In this document: positions 18,573 through 26,810 of the stretch, in pieces
How positions within the stretch are numbered: position 1 is the first letter of the stretch
Layout of the letters: each line of letters starts with the position of its first letter
DNA from: Lysobacter enzymogenes
GTDB lineage: Bacteria; Pseudomonadota; Gammaproteobacteria; Xanthomonadales; Xanthomonadaceae
Direction of reading: 5' to 3'
Length of the DNA stretch: 64,000 nt
Assembly: GCF_023617245.1 (NCBI RefSeq)
Contig: NZ_CP067396.1
Span: 3,472,001-3,536,000, forward strand
Position numbers and translations under genes: made by a program
Notes under the pieces: generated by a model
Database searches by the model: none
What the model saw: the letters and a program-made list of their open reading frames with translations, nothing else
What the model was told of the DNA's origin: nothing

Positions 18573-18836
18573 ATGAAGACGTTCCCCTGCCTCGCTCTCG
18601 CCGCCGCCCTCGTCCTCGCCAGCGCCCCCGCGCTCGCCGAAGTCGGCAACCTCACCAACACCGGTTACGGCCCGACCAAGGCCGACGCCGAGGCCAAGGC
18701 GAAGAAGAACCTGGAAGAAGCCTGCACCTCGCGCAACGGCAAGATCGTGCAAGGCTCGTTCAAGGTCACCTTCGACAAGCCCCTGACCAACGGCCAGCAT
18801 TACGTGGACGCGACCATGCAATGCGACATTCCCTGA
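18573..18836 (+). CDS. Small secreted protein, 87 aa
   Basis: An AAGGA ribosome site precedes the ATG at 18573. Residues 1-22 are a clear signal peptide (MKTFPCLALAAALVLASAPALA). The mature 65 residues are Lys/Ala-rich in a helical segment (KADAEAKAKKNLEEACTSRN) with two cysteines, Cys50 and Cys84, likely forming a disulphide in the periplasm. The helix followed by strands (KIVQGSFKVTFDKP and HYVDATMQCDIP) suggests a small alpha/beta domain like those in DUF-type periplasmic proteins. I do not recognise the exact family. It is monocistronic with its own strong terminator. Confidence 0.75.
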   Translation: MKTFPCLALAAALVLASAPALAEVGNLTNTGYGPTKADAEAKAKKNLEEACTSRNGKIVQGSFKVTFDKPLTNGQHYVDATMQCDIP

Positions 18837-18873
18837 GGCCAACCGAAACCCGCTGAAAGCGTTCCACCGCAGC

Positions 18874-18902
18874 GAGGCCCCGCAACCAGGTTGCGGGGCC
18901 TC
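18874..18902 (+). terminator. Strong hairpin terminator
   Basis: GAGGCCCCGCAA pairs perfectly with TTGCGGGGCCTC (12 bp) around a 5-nt loop, 38 nt after the small secreted protein gene; TTCG follows. Confidence 0.75.
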
Positions 18903-19100
18903 TTCGTGTCAGCGGCGAGCCGCCAGCCACGGCGCGTCCGCGCAAGATCGCTGCCGATGAAGTCTTGCGCCGCGCGTGCGTTCGCGCGGCGCACGTCGCC
19001 GCGCCGTCGCGGCCCGACTACGCGCCGCGCGCGCCCTACTGCCGCCTCGAGTACAGCGCATACCTACGCACGCGTTGCTCGTCGGCCGCCGCGCCGGCGC

Positions 19101-19643
19101 CTACTCCGGCCGTTCCTTGACCGGCCGCTTGGCCAGCTTGCGCTGCAAGGTGCGCCGGTCGACGCCGAGCACGCGCGCGGCCTGCGAGACGTTACCGCCG
19201 CATTCGGCCAGCACCCGCTGCATGTGTTCCCAGCCTTGCCGGCGCAGCGACACCGGCGCCGCCGGCGGCGGCGCGACGTCCTCGCCCGGCGCTTCGAAGG
19301 ACTGCGCCAGCGCTTCGATGTCGAACGGCTTGGGCAGGTAGTTCCAGGCGCCGCGGCGCATCGCATCGACCGCGGTGGCGATGCTGGCGTAGCCGGTGGC
19401 CAGGACGATGCGCGCCTGCGGGCAGCGCCGGCGCAGTTCGCCGATCAGCAGCAGGCCGTTGTCGGCGCCGAGCTTGAGGTCGAGCACGATGCCCTCGGGC
19501 GCGAACTCGTCCAGCGCGGCCAGCGCACTGGCGGCGTCGTGGCGCGCCTGCACCTGGATGCCGCGCCGCGCCAGCATCCGCGCCAGCACCTGGCAGAACG
19601 CCAGGTCGTCGTCGACCAGCAGCATGCGCGCGGGCAGGCTCAC
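19101..19643 (-). CDS. RegA/PrrA/ActR-type redox response regulator, 180 aa
   Basis: This is the response regulator of the adjacent RegB-like kinase. The receiver domain (about residues 7-120) has DDD at 11-13, the phosphoacceptor Asp55 in GIVLDLKLG, and a Lys in YLPKPFD. The C-terminal Fis-type helix-turn-helix is GGNVSQAARVLGVDRRTLQR, characteristic of the RegA group. The GTG start at 19643 overlaps the kinase stop codon by 4 bp. An ATG six codons later is an alternative. In other bacteria RegA controls respiratory, photosynthetic and nitrogen genes in response to redox state; targets here are unknown. Confidence 0.9.
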   Translation of the reverse strand: MSLPARMLLVDDDLAFCQVLARMLARRGIQVQARHDAASALAALDEFAPEGIVLDLKLGADNGLLLIGELRRRCPQARIVLATGYASIATAVDAMRRGAWNYLPKPFDIEALAQSFEAPGEDVAPPPAAPVSLRRQGWEHMQRVLAECGGNVSQAARVLGVDRRTLQRKLAKRPVKERPE

Positions 19644-20848
19644 GCCGCGCCCTCCGCGACCAGCGGCAATTCGACTTCGGTGACGCAACCGCCGCCGTCG
19701 CGCTCGCTCTGCTTCACCGTGCCGCGACTGCGCTCGATGCTCGATTTCGAGATCAGCAGGCCGATGCCCAGGCCGCTGCCGGGATGGTCGCGACGCGGCC
19801 GCGCGATCCGCGCCGGCCCCGCGCCGCGGTCGCGGATGGCGATGTTGAGCCGGCCTTCGCGCATGCCGGTCTCGACCTCGACCGGCTCGTCGACGCCGGC
19901 CGCGGCGTTGGCGTCGGCGGCGTTGTTGATCAGGTTGATCAACGCCTGCTGCAGGCCCGGATCGACCCGCACCCGGCGCCCCGCCGCGCCGCCGCGGAAG
20001 CGCGCGGTGGCGTTGGGGCGCAACAGCCGCCAACGGTCGACGCAGGCGTGCACGAACGCGTCGCCGGCCTCGACCGAGCTCTCGCCGGCGGCGCCACGGC
20101 GCGCCATCTCGGCCAGCGCGCGCACGTGGTCGCGGCAATGCGCGAGTTGCGAGCGCAGCAGCTCCAGGTCCTCGCGCGCCGGCGGGTGTTCGCCGGACAT
20201 CCAGTCGTCGACCAGCAGGCCCATCGTCGCCAGCGGCGTGTTGAGTTCGTGCGCGGTGCCCGCGGCGAGCGAGCCCAGCGCCGACAGCGATTCGTCGCGG
20301 ATCGCGCGTTCGCGCGCTTCCGACAGGCTGCGCCGCTGTTCGCGCACGATGGTCATGAACCGGCTCAGCACCACGACCATGATCCCGGCCGAGAGCAGGA
20401 AGTTGACCCACATGCCGGTGACGTGCAGTTGGAAATCGCTGCCGTGCAGGTGCGGCAGCTCGACGTGGTGGCCCATCAGCCAGGTGTACAGCGCCGCGGT
20501 CAGCACGGTCAGGCCCAGCATCGGCGCGATGTCCAGGCCGATCGCCGCCAGCGCCACCGGCACCAAATACAACGAAACGAAGGGATTGGCCGGGCCGCCG
20601 GAGAAATACAGCAGCGCGGTCAGCGCCAGCAGGTCCACCAGCAGTTGCAGCGCCAGCGCGCGCGGGCCGGCCTCGCGGTGGGCCAGCCACCACCAATGGC
20701 TGAGCACGTTGAACAGCAGCAGCCCGGCCGAGATCGACAGCAGCGCGCGCGCCGGGATCGGCAGGTTCAGGCGCTGGGCGACGAACACCACGGTGAGCAT
20801 CTGGCCGGCCACCGACAGATAGCGCAGGTAGATCAGCAGTTGCAGCAC
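19640..20848 (-). CDS. RegB/PrrB/ActS-type redox sensor histidine kinase, 402 aa
   Basis: Six hydrophobic segments occupy about residues 5-165. Residues 84-90, GGPANPF, are the quinone-sensing signature of RegB. The phosphoacceptor is His200 in GTAHELNTPLA. Cys238 in QLAHCRDHV lies in the dimerisation helices where RegB has its redox-active cysteine. The ATP domain has INLINNAADAN (N box) and GSGLGIGLLISK (G box). All catalytic elements are present. It is an inner-membrane kinase sensing quinone pool or oxygen status. It is the first gene of a two-gene leftward operon with the RegA-like regulator, with 4-bp overlap. Confidence 0.92.
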   Translation of the reverse strand: MLQLLIYLRYLSVAGQMLTVVFVAQRLNLPIPARALLSISAGLLLFNVLSHWWWLAHREAGPRALALQLLVDLLALTALLYFSGGPANPFVSLYLVPVALAAIGLDIAPMLGLTVLTAALYTWLMGHHVELPHLHGSDFQLHVTGMWVNFLLSAGIMVVVLSRFMTIVREQRRSLSEARERAIRDESLSALGSLAAGTAHELNTPLATMGLLVDDWMSGEHPPAREDLELLRSQLAHCRDHVRALAEMARRGAAGESSVEAGDAFVHACVDRWRLLRPNATARFRGGAAGRRVRVDPGLQQALINLINNAADANAAAGVDEPVEVETGMREGRLNIAIRDRGAGPARIARPRRDHPGSGLGIGLLISKSSIERSRGTVKQSERDGGGCVTEVELPLVAEGAA

Positions 20849-21118
20849 GGATGGCCTCGCGGTCGGAACGGCGGATCGGGAAGCGGCCGATTATCGCACC
20901 GCGCCGGCGCGCGCGAGTGCGGCAACCCGCCGCGGCGGGCCGCGCAAGGCCATGCTGCGGCGCGGCGCGGAAACGGACCGGTGCCGCAGTTGCGCGCGCC
21001 GCCGCGGCCGCGGACGCGGCGCGCGCCTGTCAGTACCGACAGTCCGGCGTGCGCGCGGGCGCGGCCGCCTAAGCTGGCTTCGCCAGGAATGGACTGGCCA
21101 TACACAGGAAGGGATGTC

Positions 21119-21547
21119 ATGAAATCGATTGGATCCACGTTGGCGCATGCGGCGCTGACCGGCGCGCTGGCGTTGGCCGCGATCGGCTCGTTCGCGGTGC
21201 CCGCCACCGCCCAGGCCCAGCCCGGCAGCAATCCGCTGCTGTGGTGCTTCGTCGGCCCCAACGACCAGCCGGGCAACGGCCCGTTCGGCCGCTGCACCTC
21301 GTTCTATCCGTCCAGCAGCTATCGCGCCGACTTCGAGGTGCGCAACCTGCCGGCCGGCAACTACAGCTACGTGTGGACCAACGATCTCGGCATGGTCCTG
21401 CCGTGCACGACCAACCGCTGCTATGTGACCTACCAGAGCGGCGCCGGCGGCGGCGTGATCGACACCGTCTCGGTCACCTACACCAACCTGGCCACCGGCG
21501 TGGCGACCACGCTGGGCCGCACCGTGGCGATCGGCGGGCCGATCTGA
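21119..21547 (+). CDS. Secreted hypothetical protein, 142 aa
   Basis: The ATG at 21119 follows AGGAAGGGATGTC. A signal peptide covers about residues 1-33 (hydrophobic run, then VPATAQAQ). The mature protein is rich in Gly, Asn, Thr and Tyr with four cysteines (LLWCFV, FGRCTSF, VLPCTT, NRCYVTY), probably two disulphides, and a beta-rich pattern (VRNLPAGNYSYVWTND and IDTVSVTYTNLATG). It looks like a small extracellular beta-sandwich of about 109 residues. I know no name for the family. It converges with the TonB-dependent receptor gene and shares a bidirectional terminator with it. Confidence 0.7.
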   Translation: MKSIGSTLAHAALTGALALAAIGSFAVPATAQAQPGSNPLLWCFVGPNDQPGNGPFGRCTSFYPSSSYRADFEVRNLPAGNYSYVWTNDLGMVLPCTTNRCYVTYQSGAGGGVIDTVSVTYTNLATGVATTLGRTVAIGGPI

Positions 21548-21591
21548 GCGAACCGGCTTGAGCGGACCGGCCTGAGCGGACCGGCCTGAAC
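21547..21591 (+). repeat. Three-copy 14-bp tandem repeat
   Basis: Units of the form GAGCGGACCGGCCT repeat three times, directly after the stop codon of the secreted-protein gene. Confidence 0.6.
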
Positions 21592-21673
21592 GCTGCGGTT
21601 CGCGCCGCGCGGCTTCGGCGCGCGCATCCCGGTCCGCGCTTTGCGCGCGTGCGAGCGCGCGCGCCGGACAAAC

Positions 21674-21701
21674 GAAAAGCGGGCCGCAAGGCCCGCTTTT
21701 C
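21674..21701. terminator. Bidirectional terminator between convergent genes
   Basis: GAAAAGCGGGCC pairs perfectly with GGCCCGCTTTTC around GCAA. T-rich ends are present in both directions. It serves the secreted protein (plus) and the receptor (minus). Confidence 0.85.
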
Positions 21702-21724
21702 GCTTCGCGCCGGCGCTCAGTCGA

Positions 21725-24523
21725 TCACTCGAAGCGCACGTCGTACTCCAGCCAGAACTGGCGCCCGTACGGATCGTAGTTGCCGACCGGATAGAACGGC
21801 CAGCCGCCGTTGTTGCGGTCCTGCGGCGGATCGGAATCGCGCAGGTTGTTGACGATCAGCGACAGCGTGGAGCGGTCGCCGAACTTGTACGACACGCTGC
21901 CGTTGTACTTGGTGTACGGGCCGTAGCGGCCGCTGCCGTCGCTCTTGGGCAGGCTGCCGTAGCGGTAGGCGCTGAGGTTGGTGGTCCACGCGCCGATCGA
22001 CCAGCTCAGGCCGGTGTTGACCTTGCTGCGCCAGTCGCCGGCTTCCAGCGGGTCGAGGGTGTTGCGCAGGTCGATGCGCGGGTCGTCGGCGAACTGCTGG
22101 TAGTCGTGCTTGATCACCAGGGTGTAGGCCACGTTCGCCGCGAAGTCGCCGAAGCGGCCCGCGCTCCAGCGCAGGTTGCCCTTCACGTCGACGCCGTCGG
22201 TGCGTTCGGACGCGGCGTTGATCGCGTTGACCAGCACCCGCCGCACCTGGTCGGGCTGCACCGGCGCGTCGGACGGGTTGCGGATCACCCGCGCCAGCAC
22301 TTCGCGGCAGTTGGCCGAATTGATGTCGCGCGGTTCGCCGCCGATGGTGCGGCCGAGGCGGCAGTCGGCCTCTTCGCGGAGGATCCGGCTGCTGCTGAGG
22401 TTGGTGACTTCGTCTTCCAACCGGATCGAGTAGTAGTCCACCGACAGGTCGAAGTTCTGCGACGGCGACCAGACCACGCCGACGCCGTAGGACTTGCCGT
22501 TCTCCGGCTTGAGCCCGGTGTTGCCGTTGCTGGTGTAGTCGATCGCCAGGCCGGAGAAATCGCAGTCGTCGTAGGCCTGGCCGGCGGTGCGGCAGCGCCA
22601 GTAGTCGGTCATGCCGGGGTTATAGCCGCGGGTCTCGGCGGCGAAGATGTAGTTCATGTCCGGCGCGCGGAAGCTGGTCGCGGCGGTCGCGCGCACCAGC
22701 AGGCTGTCGGTCGGGCGGTATTCCAGGCCGGCGTTCCAGGTCGCCTTGCCCGACTTGCGCCCGGCGAAGCGGAACTCGTCGTAACGCGCCGCGGCCGACG
22801 CGGTCAGCGTGCTGAAGATCGGGATGCTGAGCTCGGCGCCGATGGCGTAGCGGTCGCGGTCGCCGCTGGAACGCGAGCCGGCGCTGGTGTTCCAGAACGT
22901 GCCGTCGCCCAGGCGCGGATCGGGACGGTTGCTGTAACCCTGGGTGCCGGCTTCGATCACCCCGGCGAACCCGACCGAACCGGCCGGCAGGTCGAACAGA
23001 TTGCCGTTGACGCTGAAGCTCAGGTTCTGGATCCAGGCGGCGTTGACGCCTTCGTAGAAGCCGGTCAGGCGCTGGTAGTCGGCCGGCGTCAGCGCGGTGT
23101 ACAGGCGCGACGGATCGGGGTTGTAGATGCCGATGCCGGCCGCGGTGGTGCCCAGGCGCGGGCCGAGGAAGAACTCGTTGATGCCGGCCAGGAACTGGCG
23201 GCGCTTGGTCCGGTTCTCGTTGCGGCCGTGGTTGTAGGCCAGTTCGTAGTTCCAGTCGCTGTCGCCGAGCGCGCCGCGCGCGCCGATCGAGAACGCCCAC
23301 GAGCGCTCCAGGAAGCGGTTGTTGTTGGCGTGGGCCGAGCCGATTTCCTCCGGCGCGATGCGCCGGTACCAGATTTCGTTGAGGCCGCTGGCCTGGTTGA
23401 GGAAGTAGTTGTTGTCCGAGGTCCAGCTCGGCGCGCGGGTGTTGTTCTCGATGCTGGCGATGCCCAACTGCACATCGGCGAACAGTTCGGTGCGCTCGCT
23501 CAGGTGCCAGGTCAGCAGGCCGTAGGCGTCGGCGTTCTTCTTCTGCGTCTGCACGGTCCAGAACGCCGGCGCGGCCTCGTTGCTGCCGCAGTACCAGCCC
23601 TGGCGCGGATTGTTGGCGCGGAAGGTCGAGCCGTGGTACAGGCCGGACAAACCGCCGCAGGCCGCGCCCGGATCGATGAAGCCGTTGGTGCGCGCGTTGC
23701 GGCGGAAGCCGACCTGGGTCGGGTTGATGGGCTCGCCGGTCGGGTTGTCGAGCAGCGAATCCATGAAGTCGCGCTGGTCGCCCCAGATCGCCTGGCGGTG
23801 CGAGAGCTCGATGCCGTAGACCGCGTCGAAGCGGTCGTTGGAGTAACCGCTGACCACCTGCAGGCGCTGGTTCTGGCCGCCGCCGTGCTCGGTGCCGCCG
23901 GCGCGCACGTTGACCTGGGTGCCGTCGAACTTCTTCTTGAGGATGAAGTTGACCACGCCGGCGACCGCGTCGGAGCCGTACACCGCCGAGGCGCCGCCGC
24001 CGAGCACTTCGATGCGTTCGATCAATGCGCTGGGAATGTTGGCGAGGTTGACGACGTTGACCGAGCCTTCGTAGGCCAGCGGGTAGTCGGCCTGGCGACG
24101 GCCGTTGATCAGCACCAGGGTGTGGTTGGGGCCGAGGCCGCGCAGGTTGATGACGTTGGCGGCCGGAGTGAAGGTGTTGCCGAAGTCCTCGCCCTGGACC
24201 ACGCCGGTGTTCTGGCTCAGCGCGGCGAGCGCGTCGAAGGCGCTGCGGAAGCCTTGCTTGTCGATCTGCTCGGCGCTGATCACGGTGACCGGCGACGGCC
24301 CTTCCAGGCTCGCGCGCGGGATGCGCGAGCCGGTCACCACGACTTGATCGAGGGTGGTGGCCGGACGGTCGGCCTGCGGCTCGTCGGCGTCGGCGGCCGC
24401 TGCATCGGCCGCTGCATCGGCGGCGGCAAGGTCGGCGGCCAGGGCGGGCGCGGCCAGCGCCGACAGCGCCAGCGCGAGGAAAACGGACAGCGGGCGGCGC
24501 TGCGGCCGGAACGCGGCTTGCAT
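21725..24523 (-). CDS. TonB-dependent outer-membrane receptor, 932 aa
   Basis: The signal peptide (about residues 1-29) ends APALAA, followed by a stretch of Ala/Asp repeats. The plug domain runs from about residue 58 (LDQVVVTGSRIPRASLEGPS, PVTVISAEQIDKQGF, NVINLRGLGPNHTLVLINGR, IPSALIERIEVLGGGASAVYGSDAVAGVVN). The remainder is a beta-barrel with alternating aromatic strands, including ATAATSFRAPDMNYIF and TGLKPENGKSYGVGVVW. No STN signalling domain is present. This group is abundant in xanthomonads and takes up polymers, peptides or siderophores; the ligand cannot be read from sequence. It is a single gene with a long upstream region shared with the divergent DUF1800 gene. Confidence 0.93.
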   Translation of the reverse strand: MQAAFRPQRRPLSVFLALALSALAAPALAADLAAADAAADAAAADADEPQADRPATTLDQVVVTGSRIPRASLEGPSPVTVISAEQIDKQGFRSAFDALAALSQNTGVVQGEDFGNTFTPAANVINLRGLGPNHTLVLINGRRQADYPLAYEGSVNVVNLANIPSALIERIEVLGGGASAVYGSDAVAGVVNFILKKKFDGTQVNVRAGGTEHGGGQNQRLQVVSGYSNDRFDAVYGIELSHRQAIWGDQRDFMDSLLDNPTGEPINPTQVGFRRNARTNGFIDPGAACGGLSGLYHGSTFRANNPRQGWYCGSNEAAPAFWTVQTQKKNADAYGLLTWHLSERTELFADVQLGIASIENNTRAPSWTSDNNYFLNQASGLNEIWYRRIAPEEIGSAHANNNRFLERSWAFSIGARGALGDSDWNYELAYNHGRNENRTKRRQFLAGINEFFLGPRLGTTAAGIGIYNPDPSRLYTALTPADYQRLTGFYEGVNAAWIQNLSFSVNGNLFDLPAGSVGFAGVIEAGTQGYSNRPDPRLGDGTFWNTSAGSRSSGDRDRYAIGAELSIPIFSTLTASAAARYDEFRFAGRKSGKATWNAGLEYRPTDSLLVRATAATSFRAPDMNYIFAAETRGYNPGMTDYWRCRTAGQAYDDCDFSGLAIDYTSNGNTGLKPENGKSYGVGVVWSPSQNFDLSVDYYSIRLEDEVTNLSSSRILREEADCRLGRTIGGEPRDINSANCREVLARVIRNPSDAPVQPDQVRRVLVNAINAASERTDGVDVKGNLRWSAGRFGDFAANVAYTLVIKHDYQQFADDPRIDLRNTLDPLEAGDWRSKVNTGLSWSIGAWTTNLSAYRYGSLPKSDGSGRYGPYTKYNGSVSYKFGDRSTLSLIVNNLRDSDPPQDRNNGGWPFYPVGNYDPYGRQFWLEYDVRFE

Positions 24524-25028
24524 GGAGAGTGGTCCTCTGCGGATGGAAGCCCGGCATGCGCTGGTGGAATCCCCTTATGCGCGCCGAAGCGATGAAGCAT
24601 CTTTGTTGCTGCGCAACATATGCAGAAATGAAGCCCGCGCATCTGCTTATGTCGCCACGGAATTTGCGTGTTCGGGCATTAGTCTGCCGCGTGCGCCGCA
24701 GCGCGCTTGTGTCCCCACGCACGCTTCGCGAACGCGCGCGATCCGCATCGCGACCCGTTCGAAACAGCAAACGCGGCAAAGCGCACGAGCGCGACGATAC
24801 CGGCTAAGCGCATCGCGCGTGCGACGCGTCACGCGCGGGTCGCCAAGCATTGCGCGCCTGCGCGGCGAGACAACGAGAGCCGCGCGCAAACAGTGACGCC
24901 GCGCATCCGCGTTCATGGCGTTCTGTGACCGAACCAAGTCTTTGCCGCTTGCCCGCGCCCTTAAGCTCGCGCCCCCGTTCGCCCGCCGTCGTCACGCCGC
25001 GTCGACGCCAGCCCAACCGGAGTGCGCC
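24524..25028. other. 505-bp divergent control region
   Basis: The region separates the receptor and DUF1800 starts. GTTGCTGCGCAAC at 24605-24617 is a small inverted repeat about 80 bp before the receptor start, a possible operator. No gene is supported. Confidence 0.4.
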
Positions 25029-26798
25029 ATGTCCAGCCCGTTGTCGAGTTCCGAGCGCGACTCGCTGCGCCGCCACCTGCTGCAACGCTACGGCGCGCTC
25101 GGCCGCGCCGCGCCGTCCAAGGCCGCGCGCGCGAAGCTCGCCGGCGCGTCCGCCGCGGCGTTCGCCGCCGCGCCGGACCTGCACGCCGCGCCGGTCGCGA
25201 TGTTTCCCAAGAACCTGCCGAAGGCGCCGTTCGCGGTGCGCGCGCTCAACAACCTCAGCTACGGCGCCACCGCGCAATCGGTGGCCGAGTTCAACGCGCT
25301 CGGCAGCACCGGCGCGCAGCGCCTGGCCAACTGGGTCGACTGGCAGCTGGACTGGGCCAACATCGACGACAGCGCGCTCGACGCGCGCCTGGTCGCGGCC
25401 GGCTACACCACCCTGGGCAAGTCGCTGACCCAGTTGTGGGAAGACCACGTCAAGCCCAACCCCGCCTACGAGATCCGCATGCGCCCGGCCTGGGAAGCGC
25501 AGCGCGGCGCGCTGGTGCGCGCGGTCCACTCCAAGCGCCAGTTGCGCGAGGTGATGGTCAACTTCTGGCACGACCACTTCAACGTCACCGTCGGCGACTT
25601 CGACGCCGGCCCGGTGTTCGTGCACTACCAGCGCGACGTGTTGCGCCCGCACGCGTTCGGCAACTTCCGCACGATGCTCGAGGAAGTGGCCAAGAGCACT
25701 TCGATGCTCTTCTACCTCGACAACGCCGCCAACACCCGCGCCGGCCCGAACGAAAACTTCGCGCGCGAACTGCTGGAGCTGCACACGCTCGGCGCCGAGC
25801 ACTACCTGGGCTTCATGGATCCGTTCCAGGTGCCGCCGGACGCGGACGATCCCAGCTATCCGGCCGGCTACACCGACATCGACGTGTACGAGACCGCCGC
25901 GGCCTTCACCGGCTGGTCGGTCAAGAACGGCCACTGGCAATTCCCCAACGACAACGACGGCGGCTTCGTCTATCGCCAGGCCTGGCACGACGCCGGGCCG
26001 AAGTTCCTGCTCGGTCGCATGCTGTATCCCGAGCAGCCGGCGCTGAAGGACGGCCGCGACGTGCTCGACCGTCTCGCCAGCCATCCCGGCGTGGCGCGTT
26101 TCATCTGCAAGAAACTGATCCGCCGCTTCATGTCCGACACGCCGGATCCGGCGCTGGTGGCGAGCGCGGCGGCGGTGTTCCGGCAGAACTGGCGCGCGCC
26201 GGACCAGATCGCCAAGACCCTGCGCCACATCCTCAACACCGACGCCTTCATCAACGTGTGGGGGGCCAAGGCGCGGCGGCCGTTCGAATCGGTGGCCGCG
26301 GCGATGCGCACGCTCGGCAGCGACTGGACGCTCGCCGTCGGCACCGCCAAGAGCGACGAGTTCGCCTGGCGCATGGGCTTCACCGGCCACGCGCCGTACG
26401 ACTGGCCGGCGCCGAACGGCTATCCGGACACGCAGGAAGCATGGTCGGGTTCGGGCAGCTACGCGATGACCTGGAAGATCCTCAACTGGCTGACCGAAAC
26501 CCAGGACAACGGCGTGCCGCTGGCGCCGATCCTCGCCGCCACCCGCAACAAGGTCGGCAGCTGGACCGCGAACGCGCTGGTCGACTACTGGTGCCAGCGC
26601 ATCCTCGGCTACCAGCCGACCGCGGCGCGCAAGCAGACGCTGGTGGCGTTCATGGCCCAGAACGGCGATCCGGCCAGCTATGTCATCACCGATACCAACA
26701 CCTGGGCGGCGACCGACCTCAAGCGCCACTACAACCAGGAACGGCTGCGCAGCATGGTCTCGCTGATCCTGATGTCGCCCGAATTCCTCGTCCGCTGA
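25029..26798 (+). CDS. DUF1800 domain protein, 589 aa
   Basis: The ATG at 25029 is preceded by CCGGAGTGCGCC. The family signature runs through the protein: APFAVRALNNLSYGATAQSV, LREVMVNFWHDHFNV, FGNFRTMLEEVAKSTSMLFY, NENFARELLELHTLGAEHY, EDVYETAAAFTGW-like DVYETAAAFTGWSV, and LIRRFMSDTPDP. DUF1800 proteins have no established reaction and nearly always sit beside a DUF1501 gene, as here (12 bp gap). The conserved His, Asn and Glu residues suggest an enzyme or cofactor-binding function. No signal peptide is obvious, although the first 60 residues are Ala-rich. The pair is likely co-transcribed and may act together. Confidence 0.9.
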   Translation: MSSPLSSSERDSLRRHLLQRYGALGRAAPSKAARAKLAGASAAAFAAAPDLHAAPVAMFPKNLPKAPFAVRALNNLSYGATAQSVAEFNALGSTGAQRLANWVDWQLDWANIDDSALDARLVAAGYTTLGKSLTQLWEDHVKPNPAYEIRMRPAWEAQRGALVRAVHSKRQLREVMVNFWHDHFNVTVGDFDAGPVFVHYQRDVLRPHAFGNFRTMLEEVAKSTSMLFYLDNAANTRAGPNENFARELLELHTLGAEHYLGFMDPFQVPPDADDPSYPAGYTDIDVYETAAAFTGWSVKNGHWQFPNDNDGGFVYRQAWHDAGPKFLLGRMLYPEQPALKDGRDVLDRLASHPGVARFICKKLIRRFMSDTPDPALVASAAAVFRQNWRAPDQIAKTLRHILNTDAFINVWGAKARRPFESVAAAMRTLGSDWTLAVGTAKSDEFAWRMGFTGHAPYDWPAPNGYPDTQEAWSGSGSYAMTWKILNWLTETQDNGVPLAPILAATRNKVGSWTANALVDYWCQRILGYQPTAARKQTLVAFMAQNGDPASYVITDTNTWAATDLKRHYNQERLRSMVSLILMSPEFLVR

Positions 26799-26810
26799 GC
26801 AGGTGCCGCC

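Noticed and set aside
21725..24595. A plus-strand frame of 984 codons across the receptor gene
   Set aside because: It is antisense to a complete TonB-dependent receptor with recognisable plug and barrel motifs.
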